DNA of 45,000 nucleotides, from positions 1,710,001-1,755,000 of the forward strand of contig WPIO01000056.1 of the NCBI GenBank assembly GCA_009760855.2. The letters are read 5' to 3'. The notes beneath the pieces were generated by a model. That model was not told the DNA's origin, searched no databases, and saw nothing but the letters and a program-made list of their open reading frames with translations. This DNA is from Cristatella mucedo. Lineage: Eukaryota; Bryozoa; Phylactolaemata; Cristatellidae. This document shows positions 12,791 through 23,900 of the stretch, piece after piece; the stretch's first letter is position 1, and every line of letters begins with the position of its first letter. The position numbers and the translations under genes were made by a program.

Positions 12791-13736
12791 TGTATTTTTT
12801 TAAAGAAGGTTGCAAACTCAGCAAGAGCGTTGGCTCGCATCGAGTTGTAGCGTAGCATCGAGGAGGGAAGGTCAAGGAGGGAAGGTCAAGTTGTTGGTCG
12901 GAGGATGTAAGTCTGCTACTGACTGCATCAATGTCGAGCGACTCGGGCATGTTATACCCGCGTAATTTATTTCATTTGTCGAGAGTGAAACCTGGGAGAA
13001 TAAAATCTTACCGCGATCAAAAACGCCTAAGAGATTGACGGTAGGAGCCGACGGTAGGTCGATAGTCGCTCTAAAAAAGTGCGACCAGGTGTGCACGTGC
13101 ATGGGCTTACACGTGAGAACAGAGGCAGAAGGATTCGGATAATAAGAGTGTTTTGGAATACATCAAATCACACTGGCTACTAAATTTAAAATTAAATTCC
13201 TCTAGAATGAGAAGAGGGTGATTCCTGGTGCAAAGAACGGAGATAAAGTCAGAAATGTCAGTCGCCATGCTGGAATTGGTGGAATTGCTACCCTGCGGAC
13301 GAATAGCTACCTACACCTGCGGCAAGTTACCATATATAGCTGGACAGAAAATAGCAGATTCAAGCTATTATTATTATTTGCCAGGAACCGAGAATGGCTT
13401 GAAATTGAAAGAGGTTCCGGTAACCGCGGCTACCCCCTTCCGCCAGTTTTCAACGATCTCCGATTACGAAAAAAACGAAAGCCTGCTGGGGGAAAGCATC
13501 GACGATGCCTGAGCAGTCCGGCGGCATTAGCCAGGTCTCTCAGTAGTAGCGAAAATTTCAAGAGCACCGTCTAGTATCAAACCGCCAGAAACTAGCGGCG
13601 TATTTACATAGAACTGGCACTTCAGAATCTCGAGTGATAGTCGGTCACCGAGGTTAGCATTCCAGAGTCCCGAGCTATAGTCGGTCCTAGCCGCACGACC
13701 GACCGACAGACAAACAGCTGGCTGAAGCAGGTCGTA
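12791..13736. other. No gene recognised
   Basis: Two overlapping frames (13218-13574, 118 codons; 13228-13512, 94 codons) have no recognisable domain. GAGGGAAGGTCAA is directly duplicated at 12862-12888. Confidence 0.45.
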
Positions 13737-13866
<130 letters not shown>

Positions 13867-14557
13867 AGGTGCACGCTCGCGCCTCAGAAGACACGCGTTA
13901 TAAGAGCTGCTCTGTTGGTCCATGCCTTTGAACCGAAGTCCACTCTCGGCCGGCGCTAGTTCGTTTTAAAAACTCCCTTGGCTGGCAATCGCACATTGGT
14001 TCTCGCGGCTTCGCGGAGCTGCTGTGGATTGCTCCGTTGCAATCGCGCAACTGCACCGTCGGTCCTACTCCCCCTTTGTGCTACCGACCGCGGTGGCGAG
14101 AGCGCTCATCTCCGCTCGCTCGTCTGACTGCTCTTCTTCCGAAAACTTGGCAAGTATGGCTCCGGCGCTAGCCAGGTTTTGCTGGCACATTCCACAGTTC
14201 CCGTCGAAAGTTCGCGGCAGCGTTGGCTCGCTAGATAATTGATCCTCGCTGGCTAAATAATGTCCTTTTCAGAGTTCAACGGCAGGGCAGCTGGGCTCGC
14301 GGTCGCTATGGTTACTTCCCCACCCCCCCCCCCCCAGTGTACGTAGCAGTGCCAGCAGCAGGCAGGAGCGACGCGTTGGCGCCGAGCGAAGCAGGCGAGC
14401 GCTTGGCCGCACTCTAAGGAACAGCATGGCGACTTTACCGCGAGCCCAGCCAAAGCTGATCAGGGTAAATTCAGAGGGCTCTTGGCCTGACGCTCGATCG
14501 CTTGCTTTTGTAACGTCCGGTCCCAGATGGTATCAATGCTAGCAAGTGGCCTGCGAA
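13867..14557. promoter_or_regulatory. CpG-rich stretch, possible promoter upstream of a candidate exon
   Basis: The DNA is richer in CG dinucleotides than the flanks and includes a poly-C run (14318-14335). No TATA box stands out. It lies directly before the signal-peptide-like exon candidate at 14558. Inference only. Confidence 0.25.
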
Positions 14558-14603
14558 ATGGAAAGGCAAATCTGGTTCGCGTTGGCCTCAGTCGTCCTGC
14601 TAG
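14558..14603 (+). CDS. Candidate first coding exon encoding a signal peptide (partial)
   Basis: ATG at 14558 has a good initiation context (G at -3, G at +4). The frame reads MERQIWFALASVVLL and ends at a consensus donor CTAG|GTGAGC (phase 1). The peptide has a charged start and a hydrophobic core, as in a secretory signal. A CpG-rich stretch lies upstream. No downstream exon could be recognised, so the product is unknown, and a chance match is quite possible. Confidence 0.3.
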
Positions 14604-14833
14604 GTGAGCTCGGTAGGCCTTTGCCACTCTTTGTCAATGTATATTCGGTGATCTCGGAGAGTCAACGGGCAGGCCTCGGCGGTCTTTCATATGCAGCAGT
14701 GAATTTCCATTTCGAAACCAAAGGAAGCAAGGTCTCAATTTGAGCATTCATCCCAAAGATAGCGGTAACTACATTGAATTAACGGTGTCGTCTGTGGCTG
14801 CTCTGCTACTCGGGAGAACGAAGCTTCTAGCTG

Positions 14834-15309
<476 letters not shown>

Positions 15310-15430
15310 GCAAACATCGGTGCATTAAAAAAAATAGAGAAGAGCCCATCATGTCGTCTTCTAGAGTTGAGCTCACGACCTCCGTGGCCAGAAGCCAGAC
15401 TCGTACCGATTCAGCCATTCGATCGTCAAT
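15310..15430 (-). mobile_element. Possible tRNA-derived SINE relic
   Basis: Minus strand: TGGCTGAATCGG resembles an A box and GAGGTCGTGAGCTCAACTC a decayed B-box region, followed towards lower coordinates by a run of eight T. GAGGTCGTG matches the B-box flank of SINE-1 and SINE-2. Confidence 0.35.
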
Positions 15431-15596
15431 CTTTCCACCATCGACTGCCTTGCAGCCGTTTACCAACCATCTTTGCAGCTCCCTCTTCTTACGCGGCGAT
15501 CAGCACTCTGACGAGCTTCCGGTTTCACAGCCAAGCTACACAGCCGCAGCCATGCACTTGGCATGTGCTGAGCAAGCAGCAAAACAAAAGGGGAGC

Positions 15597-15652
15597 GTCT
15601 CGCGACTGTTGCTAGCTGGTTCCTGTCTCGCGACTGTTGCTAGCTGGTTCCT
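15597..15652 (+). repeat. Tandem duplication, 28-bp unit x2
   Basis: TCGCGACTGTTGCTAGCTGG recurs after 28 bp with no visible mismatch. Confidence 0.9.
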
Positions 15653-15699
15653 CTCAGCAAGTCTGCCCTGTAGATGGTGGTAATTGCTTCACTGCGGGC

Positions 15700-16030
15700 T
15701 TCCTGTATAGCAAGGCACAAGTGAGCAAGCGTAGTAAGTAGCCTTGAATGTGGAGCCTGTGTAGTCATCTTGGGAAAAGTCACTTTGTAAGAGGACACCT
15801 CGATCGCCTGCAGACGCAACAGGTCTGCTGGCCGAGCCCATTTTGAGAGTTAGGCTTTTCAGTCTTGAGTAGCACAAGGTTTTACAGTGACTTTCTATGT
15901 TGGTTTTGTCGTCATCCAATTTGAAAAAGTTTGCTGCCATCAAAGTACTAATTTCAGCAATCCGTGCTGCGAGCACTGTTGCATTGAAAGGTTTCAGCAT
16001 GCAGAAACAAATTTCAATCGTGCACCAATC
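15700..16030 (-). pseudogene. Fragment of a second L2/CR1-type reverse transcriptase
   Basis: In a 149-codon minus-strand frame, ISTLMAANFFKLDDDKT aligns with the post-YADD motif of the LINE at 10044-11170 ([17 protein letters not shown]), followed by GVLLQSDF matching GVVFDSCL. The rest of the match is poor, so it is an older or different lineage, and no endonuclease or YADD box is seen. Confidence 0.7.
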
Positions 16031-16514
16031 GGTCAAATAGGTCAGACTATTTTCGAGCCTCTCGTGCCAATAAATGGGGGCTGATTGACTAAATACACAT
16101 CCTGAATGAGTTCGGCACGATAGAAAGCATTGAAGCATTTATTGAAGTGCACCTCTTATTCGTGAAACCCCTCCCCGCACTAGCGTCGTAGTTGGAACCG
16201 ATGGTTTGCTGAGCGTGACGAGAGGCGATATGAGGTTTGAGATTTGAGCCAAAATGCAGGAAAAAGGAAGAGATTTCCGGAGGCTTACGAGCATAAGTTG
16301 TGGTATATGAAGTCGTCGAGCTTGCGGTCGTTACATCCGGTCACGTTCGCGTTCATGCTTCTGCCAGACGAGCTACATCAGCAACGCGAAAGCACGAAGA
16401 GAAAGCACAAAGAATGGTCTGTGCGTGTCACCAGGCAATCCGATGCAAGGCAATTTGGTGCACTAGGAGAGATCAGATATCTGGTGCCCCACCTCTTCCC
16501 ACTCACGCCCTCCC
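16031..16514. other. No gene recognised
   Basis: Overlapping plus-strand frames (16244-16555, 16300-16662) carry no motif, and the second runs into LINE sequence. Confidence 0.45.
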
Positions 16515-16577
16515 CCTCATCCTCATCTGTAACGCTGCAAAGTCACAAAGATTGAGTGGGTGGCATGCAGGAGAGAT

Positions 16578-16866
16578 TTATATTGCATGTTCAAGGCCTC
16601 GGCGCTTTCGGTGCCCACGCCGTAGCCAGCAGACTTCATCTCGTGCAACAATGAGAAAGTGAGAAGCAGGAGGGCAGAGGGTCAGGAGGGCAGACGAGGC
16701 AGTGAGTGGCATAGAAGCAGCAGCTTGGGACTGCTGGAAAGGAGCAGTCAGCAGCTGGAGAATTGTTGTCATTTCGAAAGGTTTGTGGAGTAAAGTTCCA
16801 CAGTCGAGGGCCTGTAGAGCAAAAGAGGCTGCCACCAAGGAATGTTGCAGCTAATTTATTGTCCAT
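16578..16866 (-). pseudogene. LINE ORF2 C-terminus / 3' region remnant
   Basis: MDNKLAATFLG...STGPRLWNFTPQTF..NDNNSP is the usual C-terminal block of L2/CR1 ORF2 (GPRLWNSLP type). The same block at 10044-10460 is broken into several frames. Confidence 0.8.
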
Positions 16867-17544
16867 AGAGGACCTGAGAGCACGAGGAGGCTGAAACTGG
16901 TGCAGCAGTTCGACTAGGTATGCAGGAGCAAAGCCATTGGGGCCTTTTAGATGAGAGCAAGAATTGTTCTCTGTATCCAGTGATGAAGCGGAAGCCGTTG
17001 CAGCTCCTTCAGCGAAAGAGATACCTGGCTGAACCTCTGCGATTTGTTTTTACTAGGCTTGCAGCCTATTAATCACGAGCTGCAGAGACTTAGTGGCTAT
17101 TCCATAGCCCGGTCAAAACTGAATTATAGTACTCAGAAAACAAGAGAGCTGGTAAGATGTTTAGCAAGCCATCGTGGCAGAGAGTCCCTCATCTTTGATG
17201 GAACTCAAGCGTAATAGCTAGCTGTGGAAGCGGTATTCTTAATGGAGCTTTTAAAGTCTAAGCTGTTATCAAAGAGGACATCTAAATTTGGAGCAAATGA
17301 TGACGGGTGCACCAGAACTCCACCTATTAGACGAACGAAGAACACCTGCTCTTAGTAAGGCCACACGCTCGCGGTGTCCTATGAGCAGGGGTTCGGTTTT
17401 ATCATCGTTTAATTTAAGGATATTGGCCGACATCTAGGATCAAATGTTTGCAAGGCAAGCATTCCGTTAATCAATCGCTCCACCAGTGGTTTAAATTACA
17501 AGCAGCACAGCTGGGCATCGTCGACAGCCGATCCCAAAGGTCCG

Positions 17545-17668
17545 AATAATTATAATAATGCATTTGTTCAATAATAATGATAATACATTTGTTCATCGCC
17601 CTCAGAGGACTGCATCCCTTTCCAGACTCTGTACATTAGCTGCAAAAGAAACTTGATCGAGTGGTTAG
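17545..17668 (-). mobile_element. SINE-1 fragment nested in the LINE
   Basis: The minus strand reads TAATGTACAGAGTCTGGAAA then CTCTGAGGGCGATGAACAAA and an ATT-rich end, the SINE-1 tail pattern. LINE peptide on both sides (KMIAAHCACYH before, SAVDDAQL after) shows it sits inside the RT just before YADD. Confidence 0.75.
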
Positions 17669-18180
17669 TGGTAGCATGCACAGTGAGCAGCAATCATCTT
17701 TTCAAAATGTTCTGTCTAAATGGAGGCCGGCATAGGACCACGAACGGACCCTTGTGGAACTCCACCGGTAACTGGTCTGCAGTGAGACTTGACCATCACA
17801 CAGCAGAGGTTGAATACGACCGGACAAGTGCGATTCGAACCATGCTAATGCCTCATCGGCCAGAAATTTCGTCTATCTCAATCTTGTGAGTAGGATATCG
17901 TGATCAATGGTGTCGAACAAAGCTGACAGATTGAGCTAAACCAGTGCAGTGACATAGCCACCATCCCTGCTGCTTAGGATAGTGTTGGTCATACAGAGGA
18001 GAGTAGTTTGAGGGGAGTGGTGTGGCTTGAATCAAAGCACAGGCACAGTCACTTGGGTGTGTCATATGCGAAAAAATGAAAGCCTGGATCCTGCTTGGCG
18101 ATTACACCGGCTACGGGGAGTATAAATTATAAAAAGAAGTGGACCAAGCTCACATCCCATGGGCAGCTTATGCTTTAAAG

Positions 18181-18547
18181 CAGGGGCCGGCAAACTTGAC
18201 TGACTACTAGGTTATTTCAGGAGGCACACTAGGCCCGAAGAAACCATGCCCACTCTTCGTGGGCGTGGCTGGACGAACGAACCAACAGTCGAAACAGCCG
18301 AGAACGGCAATTATGGAAGTAGACATTGACCATCCCTCCCGGTCAGGCAATTCTGTTTCAAACCAGATTCTGACATCGGTTCTAAAAATAAACACGGGCC
18401 ACAACGAGCAGTAATGAAGGGGAACAAAACCGCAGCTATTCAATTAGGCCGGATCCAACAATACATAACTAGAGGATCGTTTGGCCGGCCTGGAGTACTA
18501 GCTAGACCGTAAGTGGCCTAAAGGTCAGAGTTTGCCTTTGACCTCTG
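18181..18547. mobile_element. Non-autonomous hAT element (367 bp) with 8-bp TSD
   Basis: The left end is CAGGGGCCGGCAAACTT and the right end, reversed, is CAGAGGTCAAAGGCAAACTC: imperfect terminal inverted repeats of the hAT/Charlie (MER5-like) type. Both sides carry CTTTAAAG (18173-18180, 18548-18555), an 8-bp duplication fitting the hAT preference nTnnnnAn. No transposase frame inside, so it is a MITE-like deletion derivative that needs a helper transposase. Confidence 0.88.
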
Positions 18548-18732
18548 CTTTAAAGGCTCCTCGGACGACCTTTGACACGAGCATTCAGCAGTATCCTGTC
18601 GAGATGTGACCTACACCATTGAAGTTACTGAATTTCATTGAAATTTCATTGAATCATTGAAGCCACTGGTGCCCCTGCGAGGCGATAGATGGTTGCTGAA
18701 GGAGGACACGGCGATCATGGGAGTGAACGTTG

Positions 18733-18734
<2 letters not shown>

Positions 18735-18805
<71 letters not shown>

Positions 18806-18850
18806 AGAGAGAGTGAGAGAGAGAGAGAGAGAGAGAGTGAGAGAGAGAGA
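18735..18850 (+). repeat. (GA)n microsatellite with G and T interruptions
   Basis: About 116 bp of GA units broken by GGGGG near 18799 and GTGAGA variants. Confidence 0.97.
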
Positions 18851-19130
18851 CTCTATCTAAGTCAGCATTCCTAAATAGGTCGTCGTACACCACACCCAAC
18901 TGTCCTGACTCTGTGGAGTGATTTGCTCTAAAACATGAGTTCAACTTATTTGCCAAGTTTTTGCTAGGAAGTTTTGATCTAAGAGTTTAGCTTGTCTGCC
19001 ACTACTCGGTCCAATTTCTTGAATGAAACTGGCTATAAGGAGACTGGGTAAAAATTTCTCAAGCTCTCCTGGTCTATTGAAGCCGAGAACATATTTCTTA
19101 TGTTAATTAGGAGAACAGTAGGCATGAGGT

Positions 19131-19161
19131 CTAGAAAGCAAGTGAGGTCTAGAAAGCAAGT
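19131..19161 (+). repeat. Small tandem duplication (AGGTCTAGAAAGCAAGTG x2)
   Basis: An approximately 18-bp unit occurs twice in a row within the decayed LINE. Confidence 0.85.
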
Positions 19162-20080
19162 GCTCTTCTTAGACTGGGAGACGAACTTTGAGATGAGGTC
19201 ACTAATAGCAGGCTTAATGGTGAATATTAAGGTAAAGCAAGGAACAGAAATGAGTAGTCCAGTGAGGAATGCGATGCCATGGGAACAGACTATTTTACCT
19301 ATTCTGTCGTGCTGACAAAGAAGCTAGAAAAGTGATCTGGTAGATCTCCGCAAGGATCACTTGCTGACCTGGGAGTTTGAAAGGCGATGGTTAATGGTCA
19401 ACATAAGCATTTTCATATAGTGCATTGGTGATTGCACAATGTTTATACAGTAAGAAGAATCAGCTTTAGCTAAGATGGATTGGTACGACCCACGATAATC
19501 CTCGTACGCCTGTCTATAGACAGTCAGTCCACATAATGCATACGCTTTCAAAAGCTTGCACTTTTAAACCTTGCTAGTTTAATGCTTGCACGAACCAAAG
19601 CCATCAGGGCCAGTGCATACAGTGTGCTTAGTCAGATGAGCAAACTCATCTCAAACACGTGCTCATGTTTAATTGTAACATTCCACCTGCGAGTGCACGT
19701 CAGGGATAGGATTGAGCAGCAGAAAGGGCTAGAATGATGTTCTCGTGTGAACAGCATCGATGTCAAAGGTCTTAATGTTTCGTGATTCATACGCGATTTT
19801 TTTCTACATCAAAGGAGATGCAAACTGCTTAGGGGGGATGTTCATGTGGTCAGATGTGTAGACTTTGGTAATAGTAGGCGTTGACGGCACACAATCGCAG
19901 GAGAATTGTTTATCGAGGGCGCGGCCTTTGCTATAAGTGAAATGGTGTACGTGAGCCCCAATAGAGAATGGATCAGCTAATGTATAAAATTCGGCACACA
20001 AGTGATCAGCGGATTCTCGAAATGAATTTCAAGATCGCTCAGAAGGAGGACGGGTCGCACATCCTAGTGTCGTCATTTAC

Positions 20081-20440
20081 CTAGTCATAGTTTAGCCACA
20101 CAAGGAACATACTAGCGCTAAGCACGTGCACACTCATCAAGTACGTACACATCGTTCACGGCCTATGCAAGCTGTTGCTTCAGCTAATCGCGCGTGAAGA
20201 CATCGAAATTGCCAGTGGATTCCTCGGTGGAATCTGCACAAGCCACATCAGCTCCAGGGGCACAAACATCGATCAGATCCTCCTCACTCGCGCGTGGCTA
20301 GCTACTTTACCTACCCAAAATGCTACCCCTGAGAACGATCGGCTGATTCACTGATTCATTTGTGCCTCCTAAGTAAGATGCAGTGTGCGCTTCTCTCTCG
20401 GTGGCTCCACGCCCGCCTGCTTCTGTTTGTCTCCTCGTCG
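20081..20440. other. Nothing firmly recognised upstream of the LINE remnant
   Basis: May contain the 5' end of the decayed LINE, but I cannot match it to endonuclease motifs. Confidence 0.4.
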
Positions 20441-20444
20441 TGTC

Positions 20445-20517
20445 TCAGCAGCAGCAGCAGCAGCAGTGGCGGCGGCAGCAGCAGCAGCAGCAGCAGCAGC
20501 GGCAGCAGCAGCGGTGG
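20445..20517 (+). repeat. Imperfect (CAG)n / GGC-rich trinucleotide tract
   Basis: Runs of CAGCAG broken by GGCGG units. The plus-strand frame from 20378 has a hydrophobic start (MQCALLSRWLHARLLLFVSS) then poly-Ser from this tract, most likely chance. Confidence 0.9.
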
Positions 20518-20700
20518 AGAAGCCGGAGCCTCTGCCGGAGCCCTAGTGGCGACGAGACTGGAAGCCACGAGTGCAAGGAGGCTACACGAGCCGGCTCTTT
20601 GCCAATTTGCACAGACAAGAATTCACGTCGGCTAACTAGCTTATCGTTCCTTCTAGTCCTTGGTACCTCCTAAAGTAAAATTAAAGGTCGTCTGACTCTT

Positions 20701-20820
20701 AAGCCTCTTTTACATAGAGACACGAGAGCCTTAGCAGCTATGACTCACACTTGCATCTGGGGCAATAATGAATTGCCAGCAATTGCAGGGCTCAAACACA
20801 CGATCCGGGTTGTTGTGGAG
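20701..20820 (-). mobile_element. SINE-2 copy, diverged
   Basis: On the minus strand: GATCGTGTGTTTGAGCCC (decayed B box), GATGCAAGTG, CATAGCTGCTAAGGCTCTCG and TCTATGTAAAAGAGGC, in the same order as the copy at 12605-12790. Confidence 0.65.
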
Positions 20821-20960
20821 TGCGAGCACCCTACTCCTGGCCTCAGACCTGCCTTACCCCACTCTCCGCTCTCTAAAAAGTATACTCTTCTGAAGCTGCT
20901 CGACCGGACGGATGCTTCTTTCGCAGTAGGTGCAGCAGCTGCTGCCGCTGCTGCTGCTCA

Positions 20961-21010
20961 ATGCTGCTCAATGCTGCTCAATGCTGCTCAATGCTGCTCA
21001 ATGCTGCTCA
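20961..21010 (+). repeat. Minisatellite ATGCTGCTCA x5
   Basis: Five exact 10-bp units following a CTG-rich run. Because 10 is not a multiple of 3, all three frames stay open across it, producing the spurious 121-218-codon frames nearby. Confidence 0.97.
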
Positions 21011-23162
21011 GCATCTGTGTCTGGTCCAAGGTGGTCAGATGTCAGACAGAGAGCCGACACCGAAACTCATTCGTACTGCAGGGACAGAGCAGCTGCGTTG
21101 GCTACCTCGAGCAGCGGCACAGCAGCTTGCCGCCACGCATGCTCGTGTGTCGTTTCGAGCAGCGAGTCGTTCCAAACGCACGGCACTGCTGCGGTGTGGC
21201 CGCGAGCTCCGGCCATTGCTCTGGAGCCAACTTTTCAGCGTCCCATGTGGCAGGCCACAGCCACCTCATCCATTGTTGGCGGGAGGCCTATTCAGATATT
21301 CATTAGAGCAGTGGCCTCAGCTGTAATGCATCGCCAGCCTCTGGCTCACGTGCGTTCACTTAGCGCCGATGGGCGCGCTTGCGCTGACAGCAGAATGGCT
21401 GTCGGACCAGCATGCAACCGGATAAGTGCAACCGGCCTGCTGCCACATCTGCTGCTGCTGCTGCTGAGCAGAACAGCGTGGCAAATCAGGGTCGAGGGAC
21501 GTGAGCTGCTCTCGTTTGCCACCCGAGTGCACACTAAAGCTGGCAGCACACCACTGTCGCAGGCCCCATCGTGCTCGAGCATATAGTGTGGCTATTTGCA
21601 AAGAATGTCGGTAAGGCAAAAATGTGAAAGCACGAGCCTGTCGGCTGCCGCACTGCAGCAAAATGCAGGGCAGCATGTAAGCGCTCTGCCGCACAGAGCG
21701 CTTAAGCGTAAGCGCTCTGCCGCACACGCTCTGCCGCTGCGCAGCCAGTGCACGCATGCGTCTGTGTGGAAGCGGCAGCAGCAGCAGCCCTTGGAGCAGG
21801 CCAGGACGCATTGCGTAGCAGGGGCGGCCAGTAAGGTTGACTGTACTGGCTGCTACCCAGCAAAAAGGCCTGCGCTTGCACGTCGTGCGCCCTGCGGCCG
21901 CAACGTCGACGCCAGCGACCGTCGGCAGGCAACGGCAGGCAGCGGCCGCAGCAGCTGCACGGTCACGTGCAGGTCGCGTGCTGGCATGCGACGCAGCGGC
22001 TGCGCACCGCCGCACACCTCGGGCAGCGGCAAAGGCGTGCACGCGTGCGTGGATCGACGCGACAGAGAGGCGTTTTGCAAAGGTCGAGGTCACTGCTTCC
22101 ATCGTTCGCGATGCTGCCCGCGCGGCCAGAGAGCCGCCGGGCCGCCTAGCGGCTAGTCGATCGGCGCAGGAGTGGAGCGGCGCCTGCCGGCGTCGGCTGC
22201 TCTGACACACAGCTGCACAGCTGCACAGCTGCTGCTGCGCAAGCAAGCCGCTCTGCTTCCAAAGCAGCGGCGAGGTCGGCAAGGTCGGCCGACCTCGCCA
22301 CCGGAACTCGCCGCTGCCAAAGGAAACATTCCGAGAGGGCGAGAGGCGGGAGCTCCATTTCGTGAGGCTTCGACACCTGGAGACAAAGCCGACTCGGCCG
22401 CAGACTCTCCTGATGCTGCTGCTGCACAATGCCCTCGAGCGCACGTGGGCGCAAGCCCGCCCTGGTGCACGGTCACACAAACCAAACGCGAACGCACGCG
22501 GGCCGGTGCATGTGCGCTCACAGCGGCTGCACACAGCCGCCATTTGCACTACCGTCACGGCCGGCCACACGGGTGAGGCGAGCTGGGGTCGGTGGTGCTT
22601 TGGCAGGGGGCGTGGCAGCCATCACTCTCAAAAGAGCAGTGCTTGTCTAAGCTTGATACTTGCGTGGTTTTGCATGCTTGCCTGAGTTGGCCCGTGATAC
22701 CTTGTTTGGTCGCTAACTCTTGGCTATTGCATTTCCTTCGGAAAGTTGTAAGTTGTGCCTGGATAGGAGGTTTGGCTCTCTTCTTATGGTGTTGCACAAA
22801 AGACTTATTGGTTAGCAGCCCAGATCCATGAGCTGAGCCCTGTGCTCCACCAGTGGAGACCGAGTCATGTGATGAGTCATGTGATCCATGCTGGCAGCTG
22901 ACAGCTGTCTTGGCAGATGCTTGTAAGCTTCTGCGGTATGCGCTTGACAACGGTGGACGGACTGCGAGCAGACAGGGCAGGGAAAGATGCGTTGGCGCTG
23001 ACCTTCGATTGGGGCTGCTAGTAGGCACATGAACTTGCCAAATTTGCAATGATTAAAAAAGAAGTTTTGAATTAAACACCAAACTATAGAGACTGCTTAC
23101 GAAGCTCTTGCATGTAGCGCTAATATTCAGGAGATGGGAGACAACTATTGTGACCTAAAAAG
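21011..23162. other. CpG-dense block (about 21.6-22.6 kb) and flanks, no gene supported
   Basis: GC-rich with many CG dinucleotides, including GCGGCCGC sites near 21896 and 21941. Up to five long frames overlap on both strands (largest 404 codons, minus, 21356-22570); all are Ala/Arg/Cys/Ser-rich without domain motifs, as expected where stop codons are rare. A hairpin with 11-bp arms lies at about 21689-21715. The block may be a CpG island promoter of an unseen transcript. Confidence 0.45.
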
Positions 23163-23310
23163 GATAATTATTAGTATTACGGTGCATTTGTACAGTGCCC
23201 TCACAGAACAAAATCTCTTCCTAGGCACTTTACATCTAACCCGGACAGCGACTCCACCTCCGTGGGTCTCAAATATCGGCCTGCCAATGGGAATGCTCGG
23301 GCTCACTGCA
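23163..23310 (-). mobile_element. SINE-1 copy (subfamily with CTAGG body)
   Basis: Minus strand: TAAAGTGCCTAGGAAGAGAT, TTCTGTGAGGGCACTGTACA and a short AT-rich end. The tRNA-like part is diverged. Confidence 0.75.
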
Positions 23311-23673
23311 CTACTAGGCTAGAGACGCCGGTGTGCTGGGCTCTTCCTGTCGAGGAGCTACAACTCCGAGTGGCAACTCAAACCGAGCCAAGCATTGAGT
23401 CAAGCTTGAAGACGAGACGCTCGGATGAGGGGAGAAGTCGGTGTGGCAGTAGCAGCAGCGCCGCCGAGGACCAAGTACCGAGCATCGAAGCCACGCCCCA
23501 GCCTGGCCTCCTGCTTTGAGTCACCTCTGCACTCCTCCGACGTCTGCGTCGCTAGAGGTTTGAGCAGCGCCAGCAGGAAGCAGCACTGACCAGAAGTAGC
23601 ACTCAACGAAAGTAGCACTAGCCGGAAGCAACGATGCCACTGATGAGAGCCAGCATTGGCCTGCTTTCGTAGT
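23311..23673. other. Nothing recognised
   Basis: Short frames only. Degenerate GGAAGCA/AGTAGCACT repeats occur at 23570-23640. Confidence 0.45.
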
Positions 23674-23724
23674 GCAGGAAGTGGATGCTGGCAGGAAGTG
23701 GATGCTGGCAGGAAGTGGATGCTG
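23674..23724 (+). repeat. Tandem repeat, 17-bp unit x3
   Basis: GCAGGAAGTGGATGCTG three times, exact. Confidence 0.97.
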
Positions 23725-23900
23725 CCACCAAGCATCGATGTGATGCAGTTTAGCATTATGGTTCTGCATTTTCAATGGAGTAGTGCGGAAATGAACCAAA
23801 GGCTGTATCCACATAGGCTTGGGTAAGACGGCCATGGGCATTGGGTACGCTGTCACATGTTGTACACCACTAATCGCATATGCTTGCTGACATTCTACAC

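Larger units (their letters stand above)
16515..20080 (-). mobile_element. L2/CR1-like LINE, near full ORF2, decayed and interrupted
   Basis: Read from high to low coordinates: the endonuclease end (19804-20001: YSKGRALD...YTSDHMNI, the SDH catalytic box), a linker (19357-19551: YRQAYEDY...AKADSSYCINIV), the RT core (about 17700-18060: FKPHHSPQTTLL, LSALFDTIDHDILL, VPQGSVRGPM), a DDAQL remnant of YADD near 17520, the thumb (16900-17500) and a 3' UTR (16515-16860) matching the LINE at 10044. Stops and frameshifts are common. It is interrupted by a SINE-1 (17545-17668), a hAT element (18181-18547) and a (GA)n tract (18735-18850). The upstream limit is uncertain. Confidence 0.85.

Noticed and set aside
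13228-13574. Overlapping 94- and 118-codon frames as a gene
   Set aside because: No recognisable domain, no splice logic and no upstream promoter feature.
20378-20635. Secreted Ser-rich small protein (MQCALLSRWLHARLLLF...)
   Set aside because: The hydrophobic start is followed by poly-Ser that simply reads the CAG/AGC tract. Other frames are equally open, and there is no further support.
21356-22570. 404-codon minus-strand open frame
   Set aside because: It lies in CpG-dense DNA where stop codons are rare. Several other long frames overlap it on both strands, the protein is Ala/Arg/Cys/Ser-biased, and it shows no domain or splice signals.
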